NCBI GenBank assembly: GCA_004298155.1
Contig: SCRD01000018.1
Coordinates: forward strand, 310,001-374,000
Direction: 5' to 3'
Length of the DNA: 64,000 nucleotides
Origin: Acidobacteriota bacterium
GTDB lineage: Bacteria; Acidobacteriota; Terriglobia; UBA7540
Shown here: positions 1-9,238 of the stretch, piece after piece
How the letters are laid out: every line of letters begins with the position of its first letter
Numbering within the stretch: position 1 is the stretch's first letter
Translations under genes and position numbers: made by a program
The notes under the pieces: model-generated
What the model was told of the DNA's origin: nothing
Database searches by the model: none
The model's input: the letters and a program-made list of their open reading frames with translations, nothing else

Positions 1-356
1 ATTTTATCGTCCGTCTTCTTATTTATCTTGGCATCGATCCAGACCATGTCGCCAACCTTCAGGTGTGCCAAGGTACTCTGCTTGCCGTTGTCAATAAATC
101 TGGTGCCATGTTCCAGCTTGAACGTCTGGTCATCCCCATAACGAGTCTTGTCAAGAATGATCTGATCGTTCCCGATCTTCTTCACCACTCCATAAATGTA
201 ATTCTGATATTTTCCTGCAGCAGAAATAGCATTTTCCAGGCGGCCTGTGGCTCCCGGCGCGTCGGGTGATTGATAAACCTGCGCCCGCGCCGGCCCGGCC
301 GCCAGTGCGGCGCCCAGCAGAGTGTAAAGCAAAATGTTAGTAGTCCCCGTACTCAT
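1..356 (-). CDS. Small exported protein, DUF5666-like (C-terminus cut by window edge)
   Basis: The frame is open from the ATG at 356 to the window edge, so at least 118 residues are present and the C-terminus is missing. The first 26 residues form a signal peptide with a hydrophobic LLYTLLGAALAA core and a likely AraA-type cut (PARAQ). The mature part has alternating beta-strand segments (YIYGVVKKIGNDQIILD, then HLKVGDMVWIDAKI), which resemble the OB-like DUF5666 repeats of secreted bacterial proteins. The function is unknown. The family match is by eye only. Confidence 0.6.
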   Translation of the reverse strand, partial: MSTGTTNILLYTLLGAALAAGPARAQVYQSPDAPGATGRLENAISAAGKYQNYIYGVVKKIGNDQIILDKTRYGDDQTFKLEHGTRFIDNGKQSTLAHLKVGDMVWIDAKINKKTDDK

Positions 357-525
357 AATGTTCGATCGTCCCCGTAGATATCCCTCATTCTACTAACGAA
401 GCTAGCAATCGGATGATTGCGATGTCAAGCCCCATTGACCGCAGAATATGTGAGTGCGCGCGCGAGGCCCGATTTGTTGCCTCACGATCTCCAGGCCGCG
501 CCGCACAGCGATTTGAGTGCAGGTG

Positions 526-1230
526 CTATCTGCTTGTGGTGACCGCCGCCTGAAGCGCGCTCATATCATAAATGATCACCTTACGGCCTTCGATCTTGAG
601 GATCCCTTCGGACTGAAATTGGCTGAGGTTTCTGGAAACCAGTTCCCGAACGGTGCCGATCTGGAATGCAAGCTCCTGGTTGTTAACACTCAATGTAATT
701 TCGATTCCATCTGGAGTCTTCCGGCCTTTGTTATTGGCTTGTTGCATCAGCCAGGACGCCAGGCGATTGCGGACCGTCGTGAAAGAAAGTTCCTCGATGA
801 TTCCCACAAGGTGGCGCAGCCGTGAACTGACCACTTTCAGGACTTTCAAGGACACTTCAGGCCGTTCGAGGCACAACGTGCGGAGGTCTTTTTTGCTGAT
901 GAAAAGGAGCGTACACCTGTCGATGGCGGCTGTTGAGGCCGGATAGTTCCCACCATCGAACACCGGAAGCTCAGCGAGGGAATTTCCGGCTTTCTCGATG
1001 TGCAGTACCTGCTCCCGCCCGCTTGCGGACGTGTTGAAAATCTTCACGCTTCCAGCCTGAACGATATACATGCCCTCGCAGATGTCGCCTTCGGAAAATA
1101 TAACTTCGCCCGGCCCGTATTCCCTGGACATTGCGCGGTCAGCCAGCATTCCCAGTTCACGGTCCGTTAGATCAGCAAAAAGCGGAACGCTGCGAAGTGA
1201 CTGAATACGGCTGGTCTTTGTGGCATCCAT
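526..1230 (-). CDS. Crp/Fnr-family transcriptional regulator
   Basis: This 234-residue protein has the Crp/Fnr layout: an N-terminal cyclic-nucleotide-binding-like beta barrel (about residues 15-125, with the GEVIFSEGD and GxxxxLAELPVFDG turns), a long dimer helix, and a winged helix near residues 165-225. The recognition helix reads TVRELVSRNL, so the R-E-x-x-x-R positions used by E. coli CRP to read TGTGA are kept. There is no FNR-type N-terminal cysteine cluster, so the effector is probably a small ligand, not an iron-sulfur cluster; that is inference. It is divergent from a second Crp-type regulator, and a TGTGA-like dyad lies between them. Confidence 0.92.
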   Translation of the reverse strand: MDATKTSRIQSLRSVPLFADLTDRELGMLADRAMSREYGPGEVIFSEGDICEGMYIVQAGSVKIFNTSASGREQVLHIEKAGNSLAELPVFDGGNYPASTAAIDRCTLLFISKKDLRTLCLERPEVSLKVLKVVSSRLRHLVGIIEELSFTTVRNRLASWLMQQANNKGRKTPDGIEITLSVNNQELAFQIGTVRELVSRNLSQFQSEGILKIEGRKVIIYDMSALQAAVTTSR

Positions 1231-1336
1231 GGGAATCTATTCTACTTCTGAAAACAGGCCTTGACTATGCTCCTGAAGGGCCAGGTCATAATTTTGGAGA
1301 GCGACGGATGACCTTGCGGGGTACATCACCCGATAG

Positions 1337-1352
1337 AGTGATTTACGTCACA
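1337..1352. promoter_or_regulatory. CRP-like operator AGTGA-N6-TCACA
   Basis: The 16-bp dyad AGTGA-TTTACG-TCACA differs from the CRP half-site consensus at one base. Its centre (1344.5) lies about 41 bp upstream of the start expected from the -10-like TTAAAT at 1374-1379, which is the class II activator position for the regulator gene starting at 1395. It also lies in the divergent control region of the regulator starting at 1230. This suggests auto- or cross-regulation. Confidence 0.6.
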
Positions 1353-1394
1353 TCATTGGCTGTTAATTTCTTCTTAAATAGGCATGAGTAACGA

Positions 1395-2252
1395 ATGAAG
1401 AGCTCTGGAAAGTCAGGCCCATTTGCCAAAATGAGAGCGGGTGCTCTGGCCTCGGGAAGGCCTTGGGACAAATGCCTTACGGAATTTGTCCAGGCGCTTG
1501 AACCTGTCAAGTCTCTTGTGAACCTGCCCAGGCACGCCAGACTGCTCGAAGAAGGAAAGGCGCCGGAAGGCATCTTTGTCCTCTTGCGCGGAAGCGTCAA
1601 GCTTTTTGTTGCCTTGAAGGGTGGTAAGACACTGATTCTACAAGTCATCCAGACCGGGAAAGTGCTCGGCTTGAGCGCCACGATGTCCTCCAAGGCGGCC
1701 GAATATACCGCTGAGACCCTGACCCCCACACAGTTTCTGTATGTGCCACGGAAGGATTTCCTCTCTTTGCTGGAGGAACGTCCGAGGATTTGTCTCTCAG
1801 TTGTTGAGATTTTGAGCCATCAACTTCGCGAAGCAGTGAATATGATTCATTATTCCTCCGGACCTCAACCCGCAGTGGAAAAACTCGCTGATCTGCTGGA
1901 GTTGTGGGTTGAGGAATGCGGAGAAGTCACGGAGCGTGGCATCGAACTCAAACTTCCGCTGACGCAGGAAGAGATCGGACAGATGATTGGCGTTTCGCGC
2001 GAGACGGTTTCACGCCTCATCGCTGAATTTGAGCAGCAGGGTATATTGGAATTAGAAAGTTCGCGGGTACGGATATTGAAAGGCCGCCACCTTGAAGACC
2101 TGATGATGGTCAAAAACCGGAAAGGCTTAAAAGATAGTACGGAGGCAAAGCCCTCAGACGCGCCTTCAAGAGGAGACGATCCCTCTGCACAAGCGCAATC
2201 TGACGGCGACCCTGCGCCGAAAAGTACTGGTCAAAGGGAGGTCGTGCGTTAA
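1395..2252 (+). CDS. Crp/Fnr-family transcriptional regulator with polar C-terminal tail
   Basis: This 285-residue regulator has a cNMP-binding-like barrel (about residues 35-145) and a C-terminal winged helix. Its TQEEIGQMIGVSRETVSRL segment is nearly the CRP helix-turn-helix, with R-E-T-V-x-R as in CRP. That predicts a TGTGA half-site, and such boxes stand before this gene and the neighbouring radical SAM gene. The last ~45 residues are polar and low in complexity (Ser, Asp, Pro, Gln), an extension not typical of the family. The stop overlaps the convergent radical SAM gene by 4 bp. The start at 1395 leaves a very short leader behind the proposed promoter. Confidence 0.92.
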   Translation: MKSSGKSGPFAKMRAGALASGRPWDKCLTEFVQALEPVKSLVNLPRHARLLEEGKAPEGIFVLLRGSVKLFVALKGGKTLILQVIQTGKVLGLSATMSSKAAEYTAETLTPTQFLYVPRKDFLSLLEERPRICLSVVEILSHQLREAVNMIHYSSGPQPAVEKLADLLELWVEECGEVTERGIELKLPLTQEEIGQMIGVSRETVSRLIAEFEQQGILELESSRVRILKGRHLEDLMMVKNRKGLKDSTEAKPSDAPSRGDDPSAQAQSDGDPAPKSTGQREVVR

Positions 2253-3337
2253 GCGTGCGCGCGAGTTGCGCGTGGCTGATAAACGCACGATGGGTCAGCC
2301 TCGAACGGATCGCCCGTCAAAGCGTAAGCCCGTGAACGGGAACCGCCACAGATTTCGCGAAATTCACACTGCCCGCATTTTCCTTTTAAGTTTGACGTGT
2401 CCCGCAGTTGCTTAAAAAGGGGTGCGTTCCTGTAGATTTCAGCCAGCGGTTCCTTCCGTATGTTGCCCGCTGCCAAAGGGAGGAAGCCGCTCGGGAAAAC
2501 CTCGCCACGGTGGGAGATAAAGACAAAACCCTTTCCATCGTTCAATCCGCGCGGGGCACGGCCAATGCCATCTCCCAAAGGCTTGCCAATTGGAATTAAC
2601 ACAGCTTGGCCATTGCTCCGCCGTTTCGCTGCCCGTTGCTGGGCCAAATAGCGCCTGTAGTGCTGGGCTTCGGTCGTTTTGATATCAAACTGGACGGTTT
2701 GTGAGACCGCTGCGAGCTTGGCAAACACATCTTCGAACTCCTCCGCGCTGACCAGATCCAGCAGTTGGCCCCGGCCAGTTGGCACCAGAAAGAACACACT
2801 CCACAAGACCATATCGAATGTTCTCAGGAGCGACACCATGTTTTCGAAGTCGGTCAGATTGCGTCGTGTAATGGTGGTGTTGATCTGTACGGGGAGTCCA
2901 AGTTCACTTGCCCACCGCACGGCATCGAGAGTCAGGGCATAGGAACCTGAAACGCCGCGGAATGCGTCGTGGATTTCAGCTGTTGAGCCGTCCAGGCTCA
3001 CGGCAAGCCTGGCCAGTCCACAATCGCGCAAACGGGCAATCGCGTCGCGGGTGAGCAGCGGCGTGGCGCTTGGCGTCATCGACATCCGGACTCCCCGGCG
3101 CGTGCCATACTCCACAAGAGAGTAAATATCCGGCCTTTTGAGAGGATCGCCTCCTGTAAGTACAAACAAGGGGGCTGCCATCTGGGCTACCTGGTCGATA
3201 AGCCCTTCCGCCTCTTCAGTCGAGAGTTCGAGAGGTGAGCGATGGGGCTGCGCACTGGCCCTGCAGTGGATGCAGGCAAGGTCGCAGGCTTGCGTGGTCT
3301 CCCAGATTACGATGAACGGCGTCTCGTTGAAGTCCAT
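2249..3337 (-). CDS. Radical SAM/SPASM protein, NirJ/AhbD-like (TIGR04053-type)
   Basis: The 362-residue protein opens with IWETTQACDLACIHCRA, where C-x3-C-x2-C binds the SAM-cleaving 4Fe-4S cluster, followed by the FVLTGGDPLKRPD loop. The C-terminus carries a SPASM-type cluster motif (CGQCEFREICGG, then a last Cys after GDPFEADPS) of the kind in heme-modifying enzymes such as NirJ and AhbD. The sequence looks closest to the TIGR04053 branch. The substrate is unknown: heme d1 or alternative heme chemistry is possible, but no other heme genes are nearby. Two CRP-like boxes lie upstream, so expression is probably under a Crp-type regulator. Confidence 0.85.
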   Translation of the reverse strand: MDFNETPFIVIWETTQACDLACIHCRASAQPHRSPLELSTEEAEGLIDQVAQMAAPLFVLTGGDPLKRPDIYSLVEYGTRRGVRMSMTPSATPLLTRDAIARLRDCGLARLAVSLDGSTAEIHDAFRGVSGSYALTLDAVRWASELGLPVQINTTITRRNLTDFENMVSLLRTFDMVLWSVFFLVPTGRGQLLDLVSAEEFEDVFAKLAAVSQTVQFDIKTTEAQHYRRYLAQQRAAKRRSNGQAVLIPIGKPLGDGIGRAPRGLNDGKGFVFISHRGEVFPSGFLPLAAGNIRKEPLAEIYRNAPLFKQLRDTSNLKGKCGQCEFREICGGSRSRAYALTGDPFEADPSCVYQPRATRAHA

Positions 3338-3409
3338 GTCATGCCCCTTGTTAGCCCCTGCCGCCGAAATGACTCATGTCCAATTTACGCACCTCCGGAG
3401 CGGGGTTTC

Positions 3410-3425
3410 TGTGACTAAGGTCACA
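3410..3425. promoter_or_regulatory. Perfect CRP-type operator TGTGA-N6-TCACA
   Basis: TGTGA-CTAAGG-TCACA is an exact CRP consensus dyad. On the minus strand a -10-like TAAATT lies at 3382-3387. The box centre (3417.5) is therefore about 42 bp upstream of the expected start, the class II activator position for the radical SAM gene starting at 3337. Confidence 0.72.
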
Positions 3426-3432
3426 ACTCAGG

Positions 3433-3448
3433 TGTGACGTCTGTCATA
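3433..3448. promoter_or_regulatory. Second CRP-type operator, TGTGA-N6-TCATA
   Basis: TGTGA-CGTCTG-TCATA is one base off the consensus and is centred 23 bp upstream of the perfect box, about 65 bp from the expected start. A class II box plus a second box near a class I position suggests two dimers acting on one promoter. Confidence 0.6.
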
Positions 3449-3609
3449 GACCCGGGTACCAGAACGGGTTACCTTGCAGACAGCTGGGAGGCAAGGCCTT
3501 GAGATTTCAGCCTGACGGGTTCCGCAAGCGCCTGCCGACCGGCGGTTTTGAAGAAGTTGTCCAGATGAATGCACTTTGACCCTCCAGCGTTCCGCCCCGA
3601 ACGCACAAA

Positions 3610-3642
3610 GGTAGAGACGGTTCAAGACCTGCCGTCTCTACC
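3610..3642. repeat. 11-bp perfect hairpin upstream of ligA
   Basis: GGTAGAGACGG and CCGTCTCTACC are exact reverse complements around an 11-nt loop. There is no T-tract, so a simple intrinsic terminator is unlikely. It may be a REP-like mobile palindrome. Confidence 0.5.
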
Positions 3643-3846
3643 CCCTCTCCCAAGGCGTTATAATTCCCCTGACAGGCTGTTAAGGATTGTCCCGAGTGTT
3701 GCATTCTGAGTCGAGCGAAGCTCCTCCGCATGGACCGGTTAAATTGAATGCAGAGCTCTTCGGCACTCCAGCCGTCACGAGTGGGCATCAGGTACATTTA
3801 GATTCATAAGCATCGCAGAGTTCGCTGTAAATGAAATTTCAACTGA

Positions 3847-5874
<2,028 letters not shown>

Positions 5875-5978
5875 AGAAACTATCTCAACCACAAGACACA
5901 CAACCGCGCGGGCTCACGGAAGCAATCCGGCGCAAGCCTATGAGGTTGTTGGGAAGCTGGTGCATTTCGAATAGAAGT

Positions 5979-6030
5979 GCGAAAGCCTCCGGATGATCCA
6001 TGGAGGCGACGGCTCCATCCATGCTTTCGC
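5979..6030. terminator. Bidirectional hairpin between ligA and the IscA-like gene
   Basis: GCGAAAGC (5979-5986) pairs with GCTTTCGC (6023-6030), and ATGGAG/CTCCAT form a nested inner stem. It lies between two convergent genes, next to the stop at 6032, so a shared terminator is likely although no long T-tract follows. Confidence 0.45.
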
Positions 6031-6031
6031 G

Positions 6032-6328
6032 TTACGCAGTCGATTCAGCGCGTTCGAATACGAAGTTGCCGGATTCCTCGCTAAAGTCGAGGCTCATGTC
6101 TCCGAGGGTTGCCGCCACTGCCTCACCAACGGCCAGCCGCGTCCCGGAGGTGGTTTCCACCAGGTCATTTGATTCAGGCTCATTGATGTCGAGCTTCAGG
6201 GTCAGGCGCAGACGGTTCTTACCTTCTACCGGCCGGGCATCAACTCGAAGGAAGGTTGTTTCGGGCAGCGACTTGCTGGCAACAATCGATTTTACTTCCT
6301 GCGCTGCTCTTTCGGTCATTCTGATCAT
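6032..6328 (-). CDS. HesB/IscA-like protein lacking all cysteines
   Basis: The 98 residues follow the HesB/IscA order: an N-terminal MTERAAQEVKSIV helix, a central LRLTLKLDINEPESNDLVE strand region, and MSLDFSEESGNFVFE near the end. A-type Fe-S carriers bind their cluster through three conserved cysteines, and this protein has none. It is therefore unlikely to carry a cluster and may be a structural or regulatory relative. The start has an AAGGAGATTG ribosome site just upstream. It lies 262 bp downstream of the peptidase gene on the same strand, so it may have its own promoter. Confidence 0.6.
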   Translation of the reverse strand: MIRMTERAAQEVKSIVASKSLPETTFLRVDARPVEGKNRLRLTLKLDINEPESNDLVETTSGTRLAVGEAVAATLGDMSLDFSEESGNFVFERAESTA

Positions 6329-6590
6329 GCAATCTCCTTGATGGAACTTTCCGCGGTCGCAACTGCGCCTTCTTTTGCCCCAGTGGACGAGAAGACTTGA
6401 AAGCCCCGGCAGTTCTTTTGGAATTCACTTCTTCCAGCTTGGAGCATGATAAAGATGTTTGCAACTTTAATTTATCGGTGATTCAAATGGGCGGGACACG
6501 ATATGCGGAAATCAATTCGCCGCAGGGCCACGCCAGGCAGCCGCTGCGCTGGGAGCGCGTCATGACAAAGCCGCGGAGGCTTTGAAGTCA

Positions 6591-7931
6591 CTAGAGCGTC
6601 TCCAGCCACTTCAGCATGGCGTCAACTTTGCTCGAGGGGATGTCTTCTGCCCAGCGGACCTCATTGCCGGAATAAAGCAATATGACTCCTCCTGAAGCCG
6701 TCCGGCCAAGGATGCGCTCGGCATCGGAGCGGGGATCCAAAATGAACTCCTTATATTTCCGGGTGAGAATCTTGTGGTAATCACGAAAAAAGGCCCGGGC
6801 GGCGTCTGGGCTGGCCCATCGTGTTCTTGCCACAAGCGGATAATTGTCACCTGCCTGATCTTCGTAAACAATGTAACGATCGCCCATCCAGCCGGCGCAG
6901 TCGGCCGCTGCCGTATCTTCCGTCAGGAATTGCCCAAGCAGCTCGTTGCAACCGAGTTCACCCATGATGTTTTCATCCAACTGCTTGAGCCCGGAATTTG
7001 AACTCAGTGGAGTTGTGCCAGGAAACTTGATTTCAGGCAGCGCCACATGGTTGAAATAGACATCTGGCTGGTAAAGGGCCTTGGTGGAAGAGGGCGGGGA
7101 AGTAAACAGTTCATTCAATCCTTTCCAGTCAGCCTGGCGGAGACCGTTCGCAACAAAACTTGCACCCTGGATATAGGGAAAGAGCGCCTGGAGCTTGAAG
7201 AAGAACGGGGCCTTTGAAAAGACAGGAAATTCCGCCATCTGCTGGCGTATGGCAGGGCCTATCACAGCATCTAGGTTCGGCATCTTCGAGATAGACATGC
7301 CATCCAGCATCGTCTGGAACATGGCGGCTGTCGCATATCCTTCCACGACGGCCTGGCGGGCGGCTTCGGCATCGTCGTCGGTCCTGGCTGCCTTCATGTA
7401 ATGGGCGAGGTCGAAATTCTGGTCCTGGAGGGCGTGGGTCAGCTCGTGTGAAAGGACCATTCCCTGCATGTCCGCCGGGATCCAGTCCGCGATGTACATT
7501 GTTTTGGCGTCCGGATCGTAGAAGCCGGCAACCTGCTCCGTGTAAAAGCTGACGAGGAAGTTTTCAAGGTCGAAACCTTTGGAAATCAGGCCAAAGGCCC
7601 TCAGCGTGGCCTCCTGCACATGGATTTCCTTTGGAGTGTAATCGGAGTGCAAGTTGTGGATAAGGATCTTCCGGATCTCATCGCGGCTGACAATTTTCTT
7701 GGCCACAGGCGACTTGATGGGGAGACGGGTCATCTCGCTCATCTGGTGCAGAACTTCGTCGGCCTGCGCCAGCAGGTCGGCCGGCTCCTGCTGGCGGGTT
7801 TTCGAGCCGGCGTCAGGCCCGGAAACCTGGATGCTGGCAGCAGGGTGGGGCGCGGTAAAAAGCGAACAGAGAATGACAATAATGGCGAGGAAAATTCTGC
7901 GCCAGTTTCGATCCAGATTGTGGCTTTTCAT
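6591..7931 (-). CDS. Exported HExxH zinc metallopeptidase-like protein
   Basis: The 446-residue protein starts with a basic stretch and a hydrophobic signal (IFLAIIVILCSLFTAPHPAA) and is probably exported to the periplasm or surface. MVLSHELTHALQDQ near residue 165 is the HExxH zinc motif of gluzincin-type peptidases. It is preceded by QVAGFYDPDAKTMYIAD, which is typical of uncharacterised acidobacterial and actinobacterial metallopeptidases. No known peptidase family was recognised beyond this. An acidic residue that would be the third ligand cannot be named with certainty. It is transcribed away from the divergent RNase P RNA gene. Confidence 0.7.
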   Translation of the reverse strand: MKSHNLDRNWRRIFLAIIVILCSLFTAPHPAASIQVSGPDAGSKTRQQEPADLLAQADEVLHQMSEMTRLPIKSPVAKKIVSRDEIRKILIHNLHSDYTPKEIHVQEATLRAFGLISKGFDLENFLVSFYTEQVAGFYDPDAKTMYIADWIPADMQGMVLSHELTHALQDQNFDLAHYMKAARTDDDAEAARQAVVEGYATAAMFQTMLDGMSISKMPNLDAVIGPAIRQQMAEFPVFSKAPFFFKLQALFPYIQGASFVANGLRQADWKGLNELFTSPPSSTKALYQPDVYFNHVALPEIKFPGTTPLSSNSGLKQLDENIMGELGCNELLGQFLTEDTAAADCAGWMGDRYIVYEDQAGDNYPLVARTRWASPDAARAFFRDYHKILTRKYKEFILDPRSDAERILGRTASGGVILLYSGNEVRWAEDIPSSKVDAMLKWLETL

Positions 7932-8063
7932 TGATGGATGACCTTATCTTCCTGGCTTTCCTCGAGGTGCAGAAAATCTCCCGCCCGTGTCCACTCGCGC
8001 CGGCGCAGCCGCGGGAATAGCGTTTCCATCGACGCGACAACTTTCAATCTTTGTCGCGATTGA

Positions 8064-8092
8064 TTGACCCTCCCCCAAAGGCAGATTAACAT
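8064..8092 (+). promoter_or_regulatory. Sigma70-type promoter of rnpB
   Basis: TTGACC (8064-8069) and TAACAT (8087-8092) are separated by exactly 17 bp. The expected start, 7 bases downstream, is 8099, where the RNase P RNA end stem begins. Confidence 0.7.
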
Positions 8093-8098
8093 AGAAGG

Positions 8099-8639
8099 AG
8101 CGCGAGCAAGCTGGACGATCGCTGCTCTGCTCAGGCGCCCATCCTGGACCCGCCAGGGCCCGCGATGGGCAGGCAGGAGCGGAGGAGAGGAAAGTCCGAA
8201 CTCCAGAGGGCAGTGCGCTCGTTAACAGCGAGGGTCGGAAGGGGATCTCTGAGCAATCGGAGCGTACGCTTCCGGCATGGAAAGTGCCACAGAAAACATA
8301 CCGCCCCGACATTTCGGGGTAAGGGTGAAAAGGTGCGGCCCGCTTCGGCGGGATTAAAGTAAGAGCGCACCGCCTCGACAGCGATGGCGAGGGCAGGGTA
8401 AACCCCGCACGGAGCAAGACCAAATAGGAGAGGAGGAGCGGCCCGCTCCGCAAGGTTCTGTAGCGGCGATTAATGATCATTGGCATGGGCTGTTGCAGCC
8501 TGGTGATTATCGGTCGCCGCTACGGGCTGGTGACTCTCGGGTAGGTCGCTTGACCTCATCAGCAATGGTGGGGCTAGAGGAATGATCGTCACCCCGGGCG
8601 ACCGGGGAACAAAATTCGGCTTACAGGCTTGCTCGCGCT
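8099..8639 (+). ncRNA. rnpB: RNase P RNA (bacterial type A) with an extra hairpin
   Basis: This is the catalytic RNA that matures tRNA 5' ends. The ends pair: AGCGCGAGCAAGC at 8099-8111 with GCTTGCTCGCGCT at 8627-8639. Conserved core pieces appear in order: GAGGAAAGTCCGAAC, ACAGAAAACATACCGCC, AGGGTGAAAAGGTG, GTAAGAGCGCACCG, AAACCCCGC...GGAGCAAGACCAAATAGG, and TAGAGGAATGATCG. At about 541 nt it is much longer than the usual 350-400 nt. Much of the excess is a 64-nt hairpin at 8460-8523 between the GGAGCGGCCCGCTCC hairpin and the CTCGGGTAGG segment. The upstream promoter fits the 5' end exactly. Confidence 0.93.
8460..8523. repeat. Palindromic insertion inside rnpB
   Basis: GTAGCGGCGA (8460-8469) pairs perfectly with TCGCCGCTAC (8514-8523). 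The interior can fold further, with GGCTG-TTG-CAGCC at the tip. The arm begins like the GTAGCGGCGGG repeat units at 18.8 kb, so it may be a captured REP-like palindrome tolerated in a peripheral helix. Confidence 0.5.
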
Positions 8640-8738
8640 AACACTCAGGGTTTTTGGCGGGGCATCGGGTACGCCCAATCACTTTCCAAACCACCTTTTT
8701 CAAGGAGGTCCCGTAACGAAGCCTCAATTGGCCTTGGG

Positions 8739-8767
8739 GCGTGGCTTTGTGCCTTTTGAGGCCACGC
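8739..8767. repeat. GCGTGGC hairpin downstream of rnpB
   Basis: GCGTGGC and GCCACGC pair around a 15-nt loop in the gap between rnpB and the DksA-like gene. The same 7-bp stem recurs within a larger hairpin at 15934-15984. No clear T-tract follows, so a terminator role is uncertain. Confidence 0.35.
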
Positions 8768-8840
8768 ATGTTGACGCCTTTGAAATTTAGAAGTTAGAAT
8801 GGATGATTTGATTTCTTGGAAGAATTTGGATAAGGGGACT

Positions 8841-9194
8841 ATGGATAAGCGGAGGGTAGATCACTACCGAAAGCAGTTGCTGACCAAGCAGGAGGAAATT
8901 CGCCGAATGGTTGTAAGGTCAGATCAAGACGGCCGCGAGGCGGATCTAGAGATCACTCAGGACCTGGCCGATCGTGCCGCGAATTCGTATACCAAGGAAT
9001 TTCTTTTCCATCAAGGCGACGATAACCGGCGAATCCTGCAGCTGATCCAGGAGGCCCTCCGACGGACCAATAATGGCTCTTACGGGCTCTGCGTGGAATG
9101 CCAGAAGGACGTCCAAAGCAAGCGCCTCGAAGCTGTTCCATGGGCCCGGCACTGCATCGAGTGCCAGGAGAAGCAGGAAAAAGGCCTGCTTTAA
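8841..9194 (+). CDS. DksA/TraR-family zinc-finger protein
   Basis: The 117-residue protein has a helical coiled-coil part (KRRVDHYRKQLLTKQEEIRR) followed by the DksA-type four-cysteine zinc finger, CVECQKD then CIECQ near the C-terminus, with the family phrase RLEAVPWARHCIEC. Members bind the RNA polymerase secondary channel and modulate transcription. The coiled-coil-tip DxxDxA motif seems represented by the DLADRAAN region. I prefer the ATG at 8841, which has AAGGGG just upstream and gives the family length. An in-frame ATG at 8799 would add 14 unrelated residues. Confidence 0.88.
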   Translation: MDKRRVDHYRKQLLTKQEEIRRMVVRSDQDGREADLEITQDLADRAANSYTKEFLFHQGDDNRRILQLIQEALRRTNNGSYGLCVECQKDVQSKRLEAVPWARHCIECQEKQEKGLL

Positions 9195-9210
9195 CTGACC
9201 GTAGTCCACG

Positions 9211-9229
9211 GAAAGCGAGGTTCGCTTTC
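9211..9229. terminator. Small hairpin between the DksA-like gene and comF-like gene
   Basis: GAAAGCG-AGGTT-CGCTTTC is a perfect 7-bp stem with a 5-nt loop, 16 bases after the DksA-like stop. Without a T-run it may be only a weak terminator or mRNA stabiliser. Confidence 0.35.
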
Positions 9230-9238
9230 ATTCCGGGC

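Noticed and set aside
1261-1292. TTGACT ... CATAAT as a promoter between the two regulators
   Set aside because: The spacer is 20 bp, too long for a normal sigma70 promoter; the promoter tied to the CRP-like box fits better.
7944-8486. 180-codon open frame on the minus strand
   Set aside because: It overlaps the RNase P RNA gene, whose structure and conserved core are unambiguous.
9098-9238. N-terminal extension of the ComF-like gene
   Set aside because: It lies inside the DksA-like gene and the sequence before the TTG at 9239 is not ComF-like.
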